64,000 bases of DNA, taken from assembly GCA_934047225.1 (NCBI GenBank), contig OW204001.1, forward strand, positions 9,160,201-9,224,200, read 5' to 3'. The position numbers and the translations under genes are program-made. The notes under the pieces were generated by a model. The model was not told the DNA's origin and ran no database searches. It saw nothing but the letters and a program-made list of their open reading frames with translations. This DNA comes from Ypsolopha sequella. Lineage: Eukaryota; Arthropoda; Insecta; Lepidoptera; Ypsolophidae. This document shows, in pieces, positions 9,601 to 21,405 of the stretch. Numbering within the stretch: the stretch's first letter is position 1; the number at the start of each line of letters is the position of its first letter.

Positions 9601-10620
9601 ATTTATTTATAACATATAAACATAGTTTCGAAGAAAAACCTCTGTGACAATCGAACGGACGGACACGAGAGCGATCTATAAGGGTTTCGTTTTTTTTTTA
9701 TTTTTTTTTTTAAATTGTAAACCCTTGAAAAAAAAGTCACCAAGCTTCGGGGCACTAGCTAGACGTTAGACGAAGGTGTGGCTCGGGCAGATGGAATCGC
9801 TGAATAAAATCATTATTAATTATTATTTATGAATAAACTTATTATTTTCCTGCATATTTCCCCATGTTATTATTTATGACATTAAACTATTACCTATACA
9901 CATAGATTATTTAATTACTTGTATTACATTAAAACTGACCTGTAATAAGTGTATCTGTTATACCTACATTACATTTAAAAAAATATATACCGGCGGATTA
10001 TAATGCACAGGAACATCAAATTGAGGAAAACAACAAAAAAACACTATATGATACTTATGAAGGTAAATACATATGTACATTTGTATTAAAATTTAAAAAT
10101 GAACTGACACATTAACTGATTACTCAGGTTTTGAAAAATACTGCTCTAATTTGGCTTGTTTTTTACCAGAATAAATCTTCGTGATAACATGATTACAGAG
10201 AGACATCGACTTGCAAAAAATGGGTGGATTATAGTAGTTGTCGGATTATCAAGCGGTGGACTAGCGAGAGAGTACTGTATTTCATTTAATTTCAAATCGG
10301 TAGTAAGTTACAGCAATCACTCTTTCCTTTTTATGTTAACCATATTAAGACTTGATTACACCTATCTCCCGAAAATGTCCAAAGCAACAAGGAATATCAA
10401 TATTCTCTTCTGTATTTATTGTTACATAAAAGCTCAAGTTTATGACAAGTTATTCCCCGCTAACGACCACACAATGCGGTGTATGTAAGTCTTATCAAAA
10501 TCGAGTGCAAAAGCGAGTGAAATAAGTAGTGCAGTAGAGCTAGAGTTGCCATTTACACCGGTCCTATATTTACTAGTGAAATGTTTGGTTCGTATACTAT
10601 TATATCTTGTCCATTTGTGA
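9601..10620. other. Noncoding DNA with a reverse copy of the 1375-type repeat
   Basis: No supportable gene. A poly-T-rich stretch near 9690-9715 lies in a 'agggtttcg' repeat fragment, and 9838-9985 is a reverse-oriented relative of the repeat at 1375-1520. Confidence 0.45.
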
Positions 10621-10623
10621 ATA

Positions 10624-10889
10624 TACAAGGTGACTTTTTGATCATCGTCCAAATTCATACTGGTGGCTTGGTAAGTGATCAGTAGCATGGATCAATAACA
10701 ATTTTGGTAAAATTCGTAAAATGAAATTTCGACTCCCCATAGTGATTCACCTGGAACTGAAACTGAATTTCTATGGGAAGCCGAAATTTCATATTACGAA
10801 TTTCACAAAAATTGTTACTGATCCAAGATACTGATCACTTATCAAGTCTCCAGTATGAATTTGGACGATGATCAAAAAGTCACCTTGTA
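10624..10889. mobile_element. Foldback MITE family B, copy 1
   Basis: The ends ACAAGGTGACTTTTTGATCA and its reverse complement are joined by long inverted arms that include GTCCAAATTCATACTGG. TA/TATA flanks both ends. A sister copy is at 16201-16466. Confidence 0.8.
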
Positions 10890-10952
10890 TAATTAGCTTT
10901 GGCAATTTTTTTTCACGTAGAATATATCTATTATACGTATAATAATATACAC

Positions 10953-11030
10953 CAGGGATCGGCAACCTTATGATATTGGAGGGCCACAAATGCTACTTGG
11001 GGATCAGCGAGGGCCGCATTGCGTCTAAAT
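10953..11030. repeat. Fragment of an hAT-like terminus
   Basis: CAGGGATCGGCAACCTT followed by AGGGCCACAAATG and GAGGGCCGCATTGCG resembles the terminal region of hAT elements with CAGGGGTCGGCAA-type ends. No matching opposite end was found nearby, so it is listed as a fragment. Confidence 0.4.
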
Positions 11031-12241
11031 GTGCATCTTTTAACCGAGAACAATGCTTGCTTTTTAGATAGTTCAGAATAGAAAATGTCTGCTTACACAA
11101 ATAATAGGTATAATAGGTAATAATAAGTATAATAGGTATATTAGGTATGGTACAGTACAATAAAATTATTGTTTAATTTCAACGAAGTTCTACCAAGAGC
11201 CGACAATCACAAGTATCAACCATTGTAGTTTTTCGTTTTTATATATCCATTCTTAACTTCGATCCAGGTTTGATACCACCTCGGGGTTTCATGTCGTGAC
11301 GATATATAACTTATAAGCGAACATACAAACAGGCTGACAATTTCTTTATATTTCTTTGTATGTAATATGTCTTTACATATCACTTTTGATATGTCGAAGT
11401 ATGGAATAATACAAAAAAAAAGGATTCGGTCGGTTACGTCCATAGCCCCGAATGTCCAATACAAAAACATATGCATTCCGTTTGAAGTCAATATCCAAAG
11501 TCTATCTTTACAAAATCAATGTTATTCAAATCTTAATTTTATGACCTTTATCCTTTTCCTTATGTAACGTTTGGTCAAACTGTTCTTTATGACCTTCTGA
11601 ATTATTTTTAAACTCAAATTGGGCCCGTCCAAAATTATGTTTCCTTCTATTTCTCCAGAGCGCGTATATTTTAATAATCTTATTTCAACGAAACCAAAAA
11701 TTGCGTTCTAATTTTGTGAAACTGATTTTTCCCGGAAACCATTTGATTCCAGAATCGATACAGAGTTTCTATGACTCACTTCAGGAAAATGTGACTCACT
11801 AGATAAATAGATAAATCTCAATTCGCTCATGTTAAAAGTTAATCTCATTGATTTTTCGATATGTCTAATGGTTGCTTATTCGAATCTGACAAAACTAGCT
11901 ATCGCGAACCAGTACATTTCATTATAGTATCATAATAAAAACATTTTCACGATATATTAATGAAGTTTAATACTTATTACCTACGAATTATTTCTGAATT
12001 TACCAATGACCTATTTTTATAAACTTACTTTGAAGCATGGACGCGTCTATGCTTTGAAGGAAATCTTTGTCTTATTAGTTTTGACTTTATATGTAGGTGT
12101 ATTTATATAGGTATACCTTATACTTATAACTAATATAATAACTCAGCTTAATTTTATTTTATTTATTTGTTTCAATAGCTGTAATGTTGTTCCTTTTTTA
12201 TTTGTAATGTTTATTTTATTTTTATATTATTTTTATTAAAT
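11031..12241. other. Noncoding AT-rich DNA
   Basis: No gene, RNA or clear element boundary is visible. Short tandem TAATAGGTA-type repeats occur near 11100-11150. Confidence 0.4.
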
Positions 12242-12258
12242 ATTAATATTTCTATTTA

Positions 12259-12471
12259 AGGTGTGACTCCTTGATGGAACTTCATTCTAACATTAATCAA
12301 AGTCTTCTTGTACGAGTTCCACTATTTTATTTCTTTAATTATTTCAACTAGTTTCGTCTATTTGACATCGTCGGGCGTCAATCAGCCCGACGATGTCAAA
12401 TAGACGAAACTAGTCGCAATAATTAAAGAAATAAAATAGTGGAACTCGTACAAGAACACTTTGATTAGTGG
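12259..12471 (-). mobile_element. Long-hairpin element, copy 1, with 17-bp target duplication
   Basis: Two ~83-base arms (starting TAATCAAAG and running through CGAGTTCCACTATTTTATTT to TTTGACATCGTCGGGC) pair almost perfectly, with about three mismatches. One side carries an extra unpaired tail with GATGGAACTTCATTC and AGGTGTGACTCC. The direct repeat ATTAATATTTCTATTTA flanks the unit at 12242-12258 and 12472-12488. A second copy is at 21146-21393. The asymmetry and duplication length suggest retroposition rather than cut-and-paste. Confidence 0.75.
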
Positions 12472-12488
12472 ATTAATATTTCTATTTA

Positions 12489-13659
12489 TTTTAGTATTAT
12501 TTTTAAAACTTTCCTGTTCCTTTTGCTTTTTACGTATTGATACTAATATTTTAAACAGTTTCTATCGTTTTTTATACAGCATTATTAGCAAAATAAATCG
12601 AAAATGAATATTTTAATGATTCAAGCCTATACCACTGCATACAGTTTATTTCTGATCCCTGTGAAGCTAAACTATAAATGTTATTTATTGTTGTTTTGAG
12701 TGTAGGACAGTTTCCTTGAAATCATCATTGGCTAGTCTCAGTTTACAGCTGCGTATAAACTTGCTCAACTCCGCGTTTAAGGCGCTACGGAAGAAAAATC
12801 GACACTTATAGAACTTGCATATCTACTTCAGTAAATAATGTATTATTTTGATAAAATAGTATATTATTTTTGGAATCTTTTTCTAGGTTAAACAGTAACG
12901 CGATTAGAGAAATTCGATTCGATAGAAATATTTATTGAAATGAGGTCTTTTTCGAAGCCAATTCTCCTGGTTTGACAATTTAGAATGACATATGGACAGC
13001 GATTGTATTTTTTTAGATAGCAATATCTAGGACCTGATTAAACAAAATTTTGATAGCAACTTTAGTACATTTTATATTAATAAAAAACCGACTTTTTGCT
13101 ACTTTTCCACGAATCCGTCCCTCTCGCACTGAGGTTTTTTTCGCATATGGAGTAACAGGGACGCTAAAACTTTTACATATCGCCTTAACATGTATCGACT
13201 GTACATGAGCCTAGAGCATGAACAACGCCAGACTTTCGAGGATTCGTTTGAAGAAATTCGGACATTCGGATATTGAAAAAAATATATTTGATTTATTGAT
13301 CTTTTTTCTAGGGATTCTACTTATAAACAATGTATTTAGATTTATACTTCTGCCAAAAAAGAATGTTTTCCACCCTGTTTTTTTTTGTTTTTAAACGTTC
13401 TTTTCAAGAATGCGGTTAAGAGATCGAATTGTTTTTTTTTTTTCATAAAATTGTTAATAGAAATATGGATTCTACTAAAATCCAAATTTTTTTTGCCTAC
13501 AAAATATTTCAGTATCAGCTAAAAACACACCAATTTGTTGTTTCGCTACGTGATCATTAGTATTATGCATCCAAGAAAAAGAGGCCAATGAGCCAACATA
13601 TAATCGACTCTATAAAAAGCAAATAAGGTCTTTGCCATTGGACTTATTGTGCTGGACGG
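12489..13659. other. Noncoding DNA with a dispersed repeat
   Basis: No gene. The stretch 12860-13190 is related, in the same orientation, to 24520-24850 (shared TCGATAGAAATA, then TTATTGAAATGA, then TCCCTCTCGCACTG). A short piece of it recurs at about 50290-50345. Confidence 0.45.
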
Positions 13660-14694
13660 CAGGCGCGTGCACAGCATATTTAACCTAGGTAGACAGAATT
13701 ATTTTGACAAATGAAAATAAAAATAACTTATCAAATATTTGAGTAAGCTTGTTCATATGATGACAGCAAAAGAAGTAAAGTTCTGACCGCCTCAAGTAGG
13801 TTTGTAACTTACACGGACTATCTATCTAAAATATACGGAAAACAATACAGGGCATTAGTGTGTACACAACTCGACAACCATTTATATGACTCGTAATAGT
13901 TTTTATTTAATTGGCGAGTTACCGTTCCTTTCTTTTGACACAACTGTGTAGTTCTGGTACACACTTTCCTTGAATTATGACCTTTCGTTTCTCCTCAAAA
14001 GATAATTTTCCGAACGCCTGATTTTTCAATTTTGTCAAACACACAAGGCCGTCAAGTTTCACAAGTAAATTTTTCCATTTCAACACAACAAACCAACCAT
14101 CAAAATCACCGAACCAATACTACCTATTTATATATGCACTAAGAAACCGAACTCTGCTCTGAATAACGTAAATAAGAAACATTCCACGCTCGATAACACC
14201 AGAAAGAAAACTAATAAAAACAAACAAAATGCTTTCTTCGCAATGAGACAACTGATGCAACACGGATAAATTAAAAAGGTGAGACATTCCTTTTACTCCT
14301 TTGGCGACTGCATACTACGTAATGTAATCGTAGCGTACTAACGAGGCACAGCTTTTATTTGCAGAATTGACTTTTACGGCGCGAAGATAAGGGTGATAAT
14401 AGCAAAATACAGATGAATAATTTATTGTGGTTTTGTAATCGAGCTCAAAGCGAGCCATGGATGTGTGCGTGCTGTACTTGCGTGAACGAGATTTTCAAAG
14501 TCTGCGTGATTAGGCTGCCTTTAGTAGCTTCTTCGGTCATACAATAAAGTACGCGTGTTCTTAATGGAAGTTTGAATTTCCGCGCTCTACAACCGCGCCT
14601 TGTTATTGGTCAAGAGACTGTGTTTAACTGTAAAGCGCTGAACTTATTGCAAGGTAGGCAGTGCCTTTATGCCTTTATGGACGGCACGCCTCTG
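13660..14694. mobile_element. Non-autonomous hAT-type element, 1035 bp, with perfect 8-bp target duplication
   Basis: CTGGACGG is directly repeated at 13652-13659 and 14695-14702. The element begins CAGGCGCGTGCAC and ends with the reverse complement of CAGAGGCGTGCCG, short imperfect inverted termini of hAT type. No transposase frame remains inside. Confidence 0.75.
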
Positions 14695-14702
14695 CTGGAC
14701 GG

Positions 14703-16200
14703 GTAATCAAAAAAGTTGCTAGGGTAGGCCGTACTCTTAAGGGTGCATATAAAGTCAGATTAAGCACCTCATTTTGTATCGATCTGAACTGAATTCTATG
14801 AAGTTTCCTTTTAGTTTAAAATAGGCGCGCTCTGAGCCGTGGTTGTTACGACCACCAAGAAACACGCGCTCGCGATAAAAGAGTTTTTATTTAATAACTC
14901 GGCTTCTAGATGAAACTATTAAAATATTCTAAGACTAATAGAGGGGGTGATTGTTCACTTATTTTTAATACAAATTTCAAGGGTGCATAACTGAAAGAGG
15001 TCCCTTTAACATTCGAAAAACATGATAGGTACTTCGTATTTTTTTTCTATCGAGCGAACTTAAAGCTTTTGCATTTTTTCTAAGATGAATAAGATTATCC
15101 CTATCTACTATCTATATTATTTTTATTAAACCGATTGACCAAGTTACAATGTGAAATGGTCATGGTTGTGCATTTGGCCTTTTACGGACCCTTAAGGCGA
15201 TTAATGCGAAATAAGTTATTAGTGTTATGTTTGTTTTATTATGTATGAAATTCAAATGTGATGTATATTGCTTGTGAATAAATAAATGAAAATGAAATGA
15301 AATGAAAAATTACCTTCGCCAAATTAGCAGCTCGATATTTGTCACTACGAATATCAACGGAATCAACATTGAAATAACGTTCATACCAGCGCGCAATGCA
15401 AAGTGGCTGTTACGACGCTCGCTGCGTCCTTGATAGGGCGAAATAGGAGAAAATTATACTTTTCACTTGGACGTGATTACTCGATTGAATAATCTTATGT
15501 TATGTTTATAGCTATCATGTTTATCTATTTATCAAAGCATAGATGAATTCAATCGGCCAAGCCACTCAGGAGCAGTAGGGAATTTGAGGTCAAAAAACAC
15601 CATTCAGTAAAAAAAAAAAACATGTAGAAGTTTTGGTGGTATGAAAAAGAAAAATGTTGCATATGTTGTCTAAGAGTTGATTATTCATAATACATTTTTT
15701 CATTATTTTTGGTTTGGCCATAAACGAGGAGTAGACTTTAGAACCCATTTGGCAATAGTAAGGCCCTTAATCAGAGCGGTGGTCGGCCGCGTCATCGCCC
15801 GCAGTCTTCTCTCTGCTCTCACTCTTTAAGATGATATTCTATCTAATCAATAATTTTTTATACCACAAATGAATTTTCTCTGGGTCGTAGGGTATCTACC
15901 TATATAGGTACAGTCTCATGCCAAATATCATGTATCTTGGGCTATCTCACGGACCTACAAACGCGGGTACTGAAGCCGATGTCAAGTTTTCGTCTAGGGG
16001 TCGAATCTTTGTATTGTATTTGTAACGAAATGGTTATAATGCCTAAATAAAAATTATGTAAACCAATTATATATGTACTTGAAAAAAACTGCTTTATAAC
16101 AATGGGGATTCACAGGCAAAGCTAATTACAGATGTGTGTGTTTTTCTCCAATATCTCGGTTTTTTTTTACTCCTTTTATCACGTGTATTCCAATATGTTA
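14703..16200. other. Noncoding DNA including a retroelement tail
   Basis: No supportable gene. An (AAATG)n tail at about 15280-15308 after AATAAATAAATG resembles the 3' end of a degenerate non-LTR element. Confidence 0.4.
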
Positions 16201-16466
16201 TACAAGGTGACTTTTTGATCATCGTCCAAATTCATACTGGTGACTTGGTAAGTGATCAGTATCATGGATCAATAACAATTTTTGTAAAATACGTAAAATA
16301 AAATTTCGACTCCCCATAGTGATTCACTCGGAACTGGAAGTGAATTTCTATGGGAAGCCGAAATTTCATTTTACAAATTTCATAAAAGTTGTTATTGATC
16401 CAAGATACTGATCACTTATCAAGCCTCCAGTATGAATTTGGACGATGATCAAAAAGTCACCTTGTA
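16201..16466. mobile_element. Foldback MITE family B, copy 2
   Basis: Nearly the same sequence as 10624-10889 in the same orientation, with the ends ACAAGGTGACTTTTTGATCA inverted at both sides and TA flanks. Confidence 0.8.
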
Positions 16467-16589
16467 TATTATTTGTTACCATGTTATTCATGTGGGCTTT
16501 TTCGGGAATAAATTAACACAATTATTAAAGCAACCTGGTACGGCACACAAAGGCATAATGCCAATAAATTGATAGAAAATCACAAAAAA

Positions 16590-16697
16590 CTACGCAAAAA
16601 CCATAACAATGTCCTAAATTGACAGGTTTTCATGGCTGGATCGACAATGCGCCATCTACAGGGATTATTTGGCATTGTGGTTATTGGTTTTGCCACA
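16590..16697. repeat. Short inverted-repeat element
   Basis: GCAAAAACCATAACAATG at the left and CATTGTGGTTATTGGTTTTGC at the right are inverted with few mismatches, around ~65 bases. Confidence 0.4.
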
Positions 16698-17003
16698 GTC
16701 GTGAATTTACGTTTTTTTTTAACAATTCGTAAATTTATTTTTATGGAAAATTCGATTGTTGTGAAGGTACAAAAACGTAATTTTTAAAAAATAACTGATT
16801 TTGCGTTTGGAACATTACTTGTATTTGTAAGTATTTGTTAGGTAGTCAATAAACAAACTAGCAAAACGTAGATTTTTTATAAATTACCTGCTTTTTCAAT
16901 CTAGCCGGGACGTAGACTTTATCAGATTTTAAAGATTTCTGGAGATTGGTTACAACTCCGAAGAATCGACCCATAAAACCTAAATCTCGAAAAAAAATGC
17001 AAC

Positions 17004-17231
17004 TTAAAATAATAAAATTAAAGTTAATACAAAATTATGCTCAAATGTAGTCAAAGCTTTTCCTAACCGCTCCTTTCGACACATGTCCGCCTCGCCTCCT
17101 ATGCATTTAGAAATAGTCTCGCACAATGATATGTTGCGGTCCAGATGCGCGTGCACATCGCTCTGAGTCACGCTACTCGGAAGCGTACACGCGACTATTT
17201 TGATCTGTGTCCGCTTACCTTCTAGGAACAC
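17004..17231 (-). CDS. Unassigned coding-like ORF
   Basis: I do not recognise this 75-residue frame. Its middle part (SSVTQSDVHAHLDRNISLCE, then CIGGEADMCRKERLGKAL) is compositionally protein-like, with four Cys, mixed charge and a codon mix richer in GC than the flanks. A donor-like AAG|GTAAGC lies near its start on the minus strand and an AAATAG acceptor-like site just after, so the frame could be part of an exon of an unseen gene or a relic. The rest (FVLTLILLF) runs into AT-rich DNA. Low confidence. Confidence 0.2.
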   Translation of the reverse strand: MFLEGKRTQIKIVACTLPSSVTQSDVHAHLDRNISLCETISKCIGGEADMCRKERLGKALTTFEHNFVLTLILLF

Positions 17232-17813
17232 CAGGGACCAACGACCGGGCTAAAGTTGTACCAAGTGTGGCCAGGGGGGACGGTTTAGTGGCTTCGGGTT
17301 ATATTTTTGCTTGATACGAGAGGGGAAGCTTTATAAATTTCATTTTCGCGTATATTTTTTGGTGTGCTTTAAAATATTTCCTGACCTGTATTTAAAAGCT
17401 GTACATAAGGAGATTCCGCCATACAAAACAAGTTCCTCTGTGATTCTTCCATATTGCTTTACTTTTTAATAATACCTAGATAAGTTTGACGCATTTTATC
17501 TGGAATTCCCTGTTGTTCTTTTTTAAAACAATGTTCTAAAACAAGAAATAAAGAGATAAAAAACTCTTTCCAACAGGACTAAAATACACTATTCTGAGTG
17601 TTACTTTCCAGTGATAAAGTCTAGTCTAGTCACAAATCTAACAACAGGCAATTCTAGTTAATGTTTAAAGTCATTAAATTTACAAATTAAAAAAAAAACA
17701 AAATCAAAATTTAAAAAAAAAACAAAAATCAAAATCATTTATTTATAACATATTTAACAGTTTTTGTTGCCGAATTCTCCTTTTAAGTTTTCGCCTGTAG
17801 TAGGAGAAATTCA

Positions 17814-17965
17814 GTGTAGGACGCCCGCCAGCTCGCTGGACTGACGATCTAAAAAAGATTGCCGGTAGTGGCTGAATGAGGATGGCCGAGGATAGAAAAA
17901 TGTGGCGTGCTACTTGGAGAGGCCTATGTCCAGCAGTGGACCGATATTGGCTGATGGATTGGATT
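17814..17965 (+). pseudogene. 3' end of an RTE/CR1-like non-LTR retrotransposon
   Basis: The + strand encodes GRPPARWTDDLKKIAGSG, a stop, then MRMAEDRKMWRATWRGLCP. This is the C-terminal block common to many lepidopteran endonuclease-reverse transcriptases (pattern 'GRP..RW.DDL...AG..W...A.DR..W'), followed by the typical GATGGATTGGATT-type tail. It carries a stop and is 5'-truncated. An A-rich stretch precedes it at 17685-17745. Confidence 0.6.
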
Positions 17966-20550
17966 GGAGGAGAAATTCGCTCTTTCATCCATGTACCATC
18001 GAAGAAAAGCCCGCCGTCCCACTCATCACCCGCACTGCAATAGTAATAATCATATAAATAAAAATACATCGATATCATTGAGTAGGAACAGGAACGGAAG
18101 TACTAACTAACTTACGGGCATTTACGGCAAAAACTAAACTAAACTTCTCTCTCGCACTAAGGCTGGGTGTGTTACTCTGAACGAGACAACTAATTACCAA
18201 GCCCCTTCCACCGCGGAGTTCATTCGTCGATTCATGGGACCCTTAATATTTCAAATTAGTAGATAGTAGGATAAAAAATATCCTAAAATAATACAGATTA
18301 TTTACCTATTTTATAAAACATTTACTCTAATAAAAATCCAAGTGACTTTATTATTCTAAGCGAATACCTTAAATCTGAAGTATGAAATAGAAAGTCTTTC
18401 AGCAAAAAATCGATGTGACCCCTGTAGTTTTAAGAGAATTATGATATGCCTAGGTAGATCATGATATTCCCAATTCTACGATGTGCCGAAGACATCGATG
18501 AGCCTATTTTCTTTGCATTTACTATTTATTTTCAATACGAAATAAATCATTACTTCCAAACCAAATGTCAAAAATTATCCTAAGCAGGGAATTTCCATAA
18601 ATAATCTGGTAACATCTTGCGTCTTATTGTTAGATCGCGAACCCAGTTGCTTGTAGCTTACCATCAGAGTTCCTGGTCTTATTCTCGGTATCAGTTTTGG
18701 GTTAACCAGGAAGCTGATTGCAAATAGAGGAGTTTTGGATTTCATGAAGTAATTCTAGTGTGGCAGGTCATGATTCTTGTAACTGTGATTCAACAGTCAA
18801 ATATTTGTCGAGAATAATTTTAAGTAAAAAGTTGCAATCTTCGTTCTTACACCATCATTTTTATGACGACAGCAGACTTTGTTCTCGCCTTTATTTTCCC
18901 TCTAATTCTAAATTCGTAGCGGAGGCGATGAGTCCTGCACTGATTCTCTGCAATCGTAAATGTTGTGCACTTCCCCCTTGTCAGTCAGCCCTCATTTTCC
19001 CTCAAATCTAAAACATAATGTTTAAATCCTCGTAAAACTTTACTTCAGTTCAAGGATTTACTGGCTGTAATTCTGAAACCAGAAATCGGGTAACAGTGTG
19101 CTAATACAATAATCTAAGCTGAACCCCGGTGAAGGGAGAAGGTAGTAGTGTTACCATCCATTTCCATACCACCTATCTACATAGAAGCAAAAGATTTACT
19201 TTTAAGATTTAAAGATTTACATACTCTTTAAATCTTCATAAATAGCATAATTTTCATGATTGTAATACCAACAGAAATCATGTGAGCTATCTTTGTTTTT
19301 TTTAACCGACTACAGATCCAAAGTTTCTTGAATCTAGCGGTAGATGTATTTCCACAACCTTCATTTATGTACCCTGGATACAGGATGATCAAAGCCCGTC
19401 GCACAGATGGCTAGACGGTGCGCGTGCGTTGTTTACCTGACGCTTCCGCTATGGACTAGCACGCGACAGGAGACAGGGTATCTGTCGATGATTGGTTAAC
19501 AATTTTCCGGTCGTGAGAATCTCGAGTAAAATTTAGAATAACGTTCTTGGCATCCTAGAACTGAAAGATTTTTTTGTAGTTGAGTTTTAAACTCGTGTTG
19601 TTGTTTTGATTTGAGGCAATGAAACGCAGATTTGTATTCTCGTGCAGACATTAATAATCAAATGGCTTTTGGTTGCTTGGGTGGGTGACGTAAAGATGCA
19701 AGCTGTAAAGCCCAATCATGGCACCTGAATAATATTAAAAATAGATTTGCTTCGTACAAGTACCAAGCAGTCCTGCCACTCGTAAATTCTGTCCAAGTTT
19801 TATGGTTATAAGGCCCATTAAACTGAAATTTTGAATACCTATATATTTTCGTGAGTAAATAGAATTTGTTCCTAACCAAATTGGGGGTTTTAAGTTTGAA
19901 AATTTGACCAGAGCCGTGTTACATACGTGTAAGACAAATATTGCCATGTTTGATGTTAAAACGCTGGTGACAAGACACCTTAATTTTGAAGAACAACAGG
20001 ATTTGTAAGGATCCTTTGAGACTGAGTAGTATAGGGAAACATCAGGATATCCTGATGCTGATGAGTCAGACAGCAGACGTCAATACATCTCGATAAAGTA
20101 AATAGCTCGTTATATTTTCATGGAGCCGCCCCGCGCCGCCGGCCGGTACCCGGCCCGATATGCGCAGCCCAAATAAACAAACGTGTTGATTTTTATATAG
20201 TTACGTTCAGCTTTGAACGTTGCCACGGCTTCAATTTTGTTTACACTTCATAACATACCTATGCTCGCTGTAAAAATAGCATATTTCGAAAGCTCATGAA
20301 TGACCACTAATCACTGTTAGATGACTCAACCAAGTTTTATCTGAAATATTGTGCACGCATAACGTTTCTTTCATTACTGTTTCCTCTACATATAAAATAT
20401 ACTAATTCCAAATTGTAAATTCTAAATGTTACGATACGTAAATCGAGCTAACGCATTTGTCCGTTGTCAGCGCATCTCGGGAGACGAAGAGTCATCGCAT
20501 GAATCAGCCGATACAATTAATCTAATTTAAGGTTATCGGCGAGGCATGGG
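17966..20550. other. Noncoding DNA
   Basis: No supportable gene or RNA. Short open frames here lack splice context or recognisable domains. A GC-rich block (CCGCCCCGCGCCGCCGGCCGG) sits near 20126-20146 upstream of the candidate promoter. Confidence 0.35.
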
Positions 20551-20599
20551 ATGGGCTCGGTAATTGTCGTTGCGCCGTCGCCCAGTCTCGCTATACCAC

Positions 20600-20828
20600 C
20601 GGGCGGCTCGGCCATCCCTCGCACGCATCGGTCCACACAGTCAGTCAGTTGCAGATTGCACGCACTGCACTCTCACTGCAACCGCGAGACGACACGCACC
20701 AACTCAGCGTATCTACATCGATACGGTACCGAAATCGCACAGTGATTGCACTTACTTATCATGGTTTAAAGGATTTTCGCAAATGCCAAACGAAGTGCGG
20801 TCGAGAACGCTCCCGGAATCCGTGTGAA
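20600..20828 (+). promoter_or_regulatory. Candidate promoter and 5' UTR, first exon of the TAK1-tail gene
   Basis: A GC-richer, CpG-containing stretch precedes a doubled arthropod initiator-like motif, CACAGTCAGTCAGTT, at 20636-20650. No TATA box is evident. Small upstream frames (for instance the 14-codon one starting MPNEVRSR at about 20783) would precede the main ATG. The assignment rests on the motif plus the well-placed donor at 20917. Confidence 0.3.
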
Positions 20829-20916
20829 ATGTCGCAAACAGACTGTTCTGTTCAGGTTTCGATAACTGTGCAGCCAGATTACAATAAATTGCAAGTGTTT
20901 GTTGACGTTTTCATGA
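20829..20916 (+). CDS. Candidate first coding exon (isoform 1) of a TAK1 C-terminal-like protein
   Basis: ATG at 20829 with G at -3 opens 29 codons (MSQTDCSVQVSITVQPDYNK, then LQVFVDVFM) plus one base, ending at a consensus donor A|GTAAGT (20917-20922). The next clear exon at 28781 begins with two bases needed to finish a codon, so the junction is in phase (A+GT gives Ser). The peptide has alternating hydrophobic residues like a short beta strand. Joined to the three downstream exons it would give about 161 residues, near the size of vertebrate MAP3K7CL. Linkage is inferred from phase and position only, and one in three random donors would fit. Confidence 0.35.
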
Positions 20917-21145
20917 GTAAGTAATTCATTGTTGAAAATTAATTTCGGAACTGTTCCTGTTAACATAGCCGTAATTATAACTATAACATTGTTTCTCAAT
21001 TTTCCCCTCACCCCTATCAGTGTTAATCAGTCAGATGTATCCGAACCACGATCTGGACAGCGATCATTGTTTTAGCGATTATGAGAATTAGGAGGGTTAA
21101 TTATATTAATATAAATAATTATCGACTCACGTCTTTTTAATATTT

Positions 21146-21393
21146 AACACTAATCAAAGTCTTCTTGTACGAGTTCCACTATTTTATTTCCTTAATTATT
21201 GCGACTAGTTTCGTCTATTTGACATCGTCGAGCTGATTGGAATAGGTTAACATTCCAATCAGCCCGACGATGTCAAATAGACGAAACTAGTCGCAATAAT
21301 TAAGGAAATAAAATAGTGGAACTCGTACAAGAAGACTTTGATTAGTGTTAGAATGAAGTTCCATCTAGGAGTGACACCTTACAGTATAAATTA
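21146..21393 (+). mobile_element. Long-hairpin element, copy 2, with 12-bp target duplication
   Basis: Arms of about 97 bases pair with about one mismatch around an eight-base loop (AGGTTAAC). The 5' end is CACTAATCAAAG. After the second arm comes an unpaired tail (TTAGAATGAAGTTCCATC, then GGAGTGACACCTTA, then AT-rich). TTTTTAATATTT is directly repeated at 21134-21145 and 21394-21405. The same layout is seen in reverse orientation at 12259-12471. Confidence 0.75.
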
Positions 21394-21405
21394 TTTTTAA
21401 TATTT

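Noticed and set aside
17743..18078. 111-codon minus-strand frame
   Set aside because: Antisense to the truncated non-LTR element end at 17814-17965.
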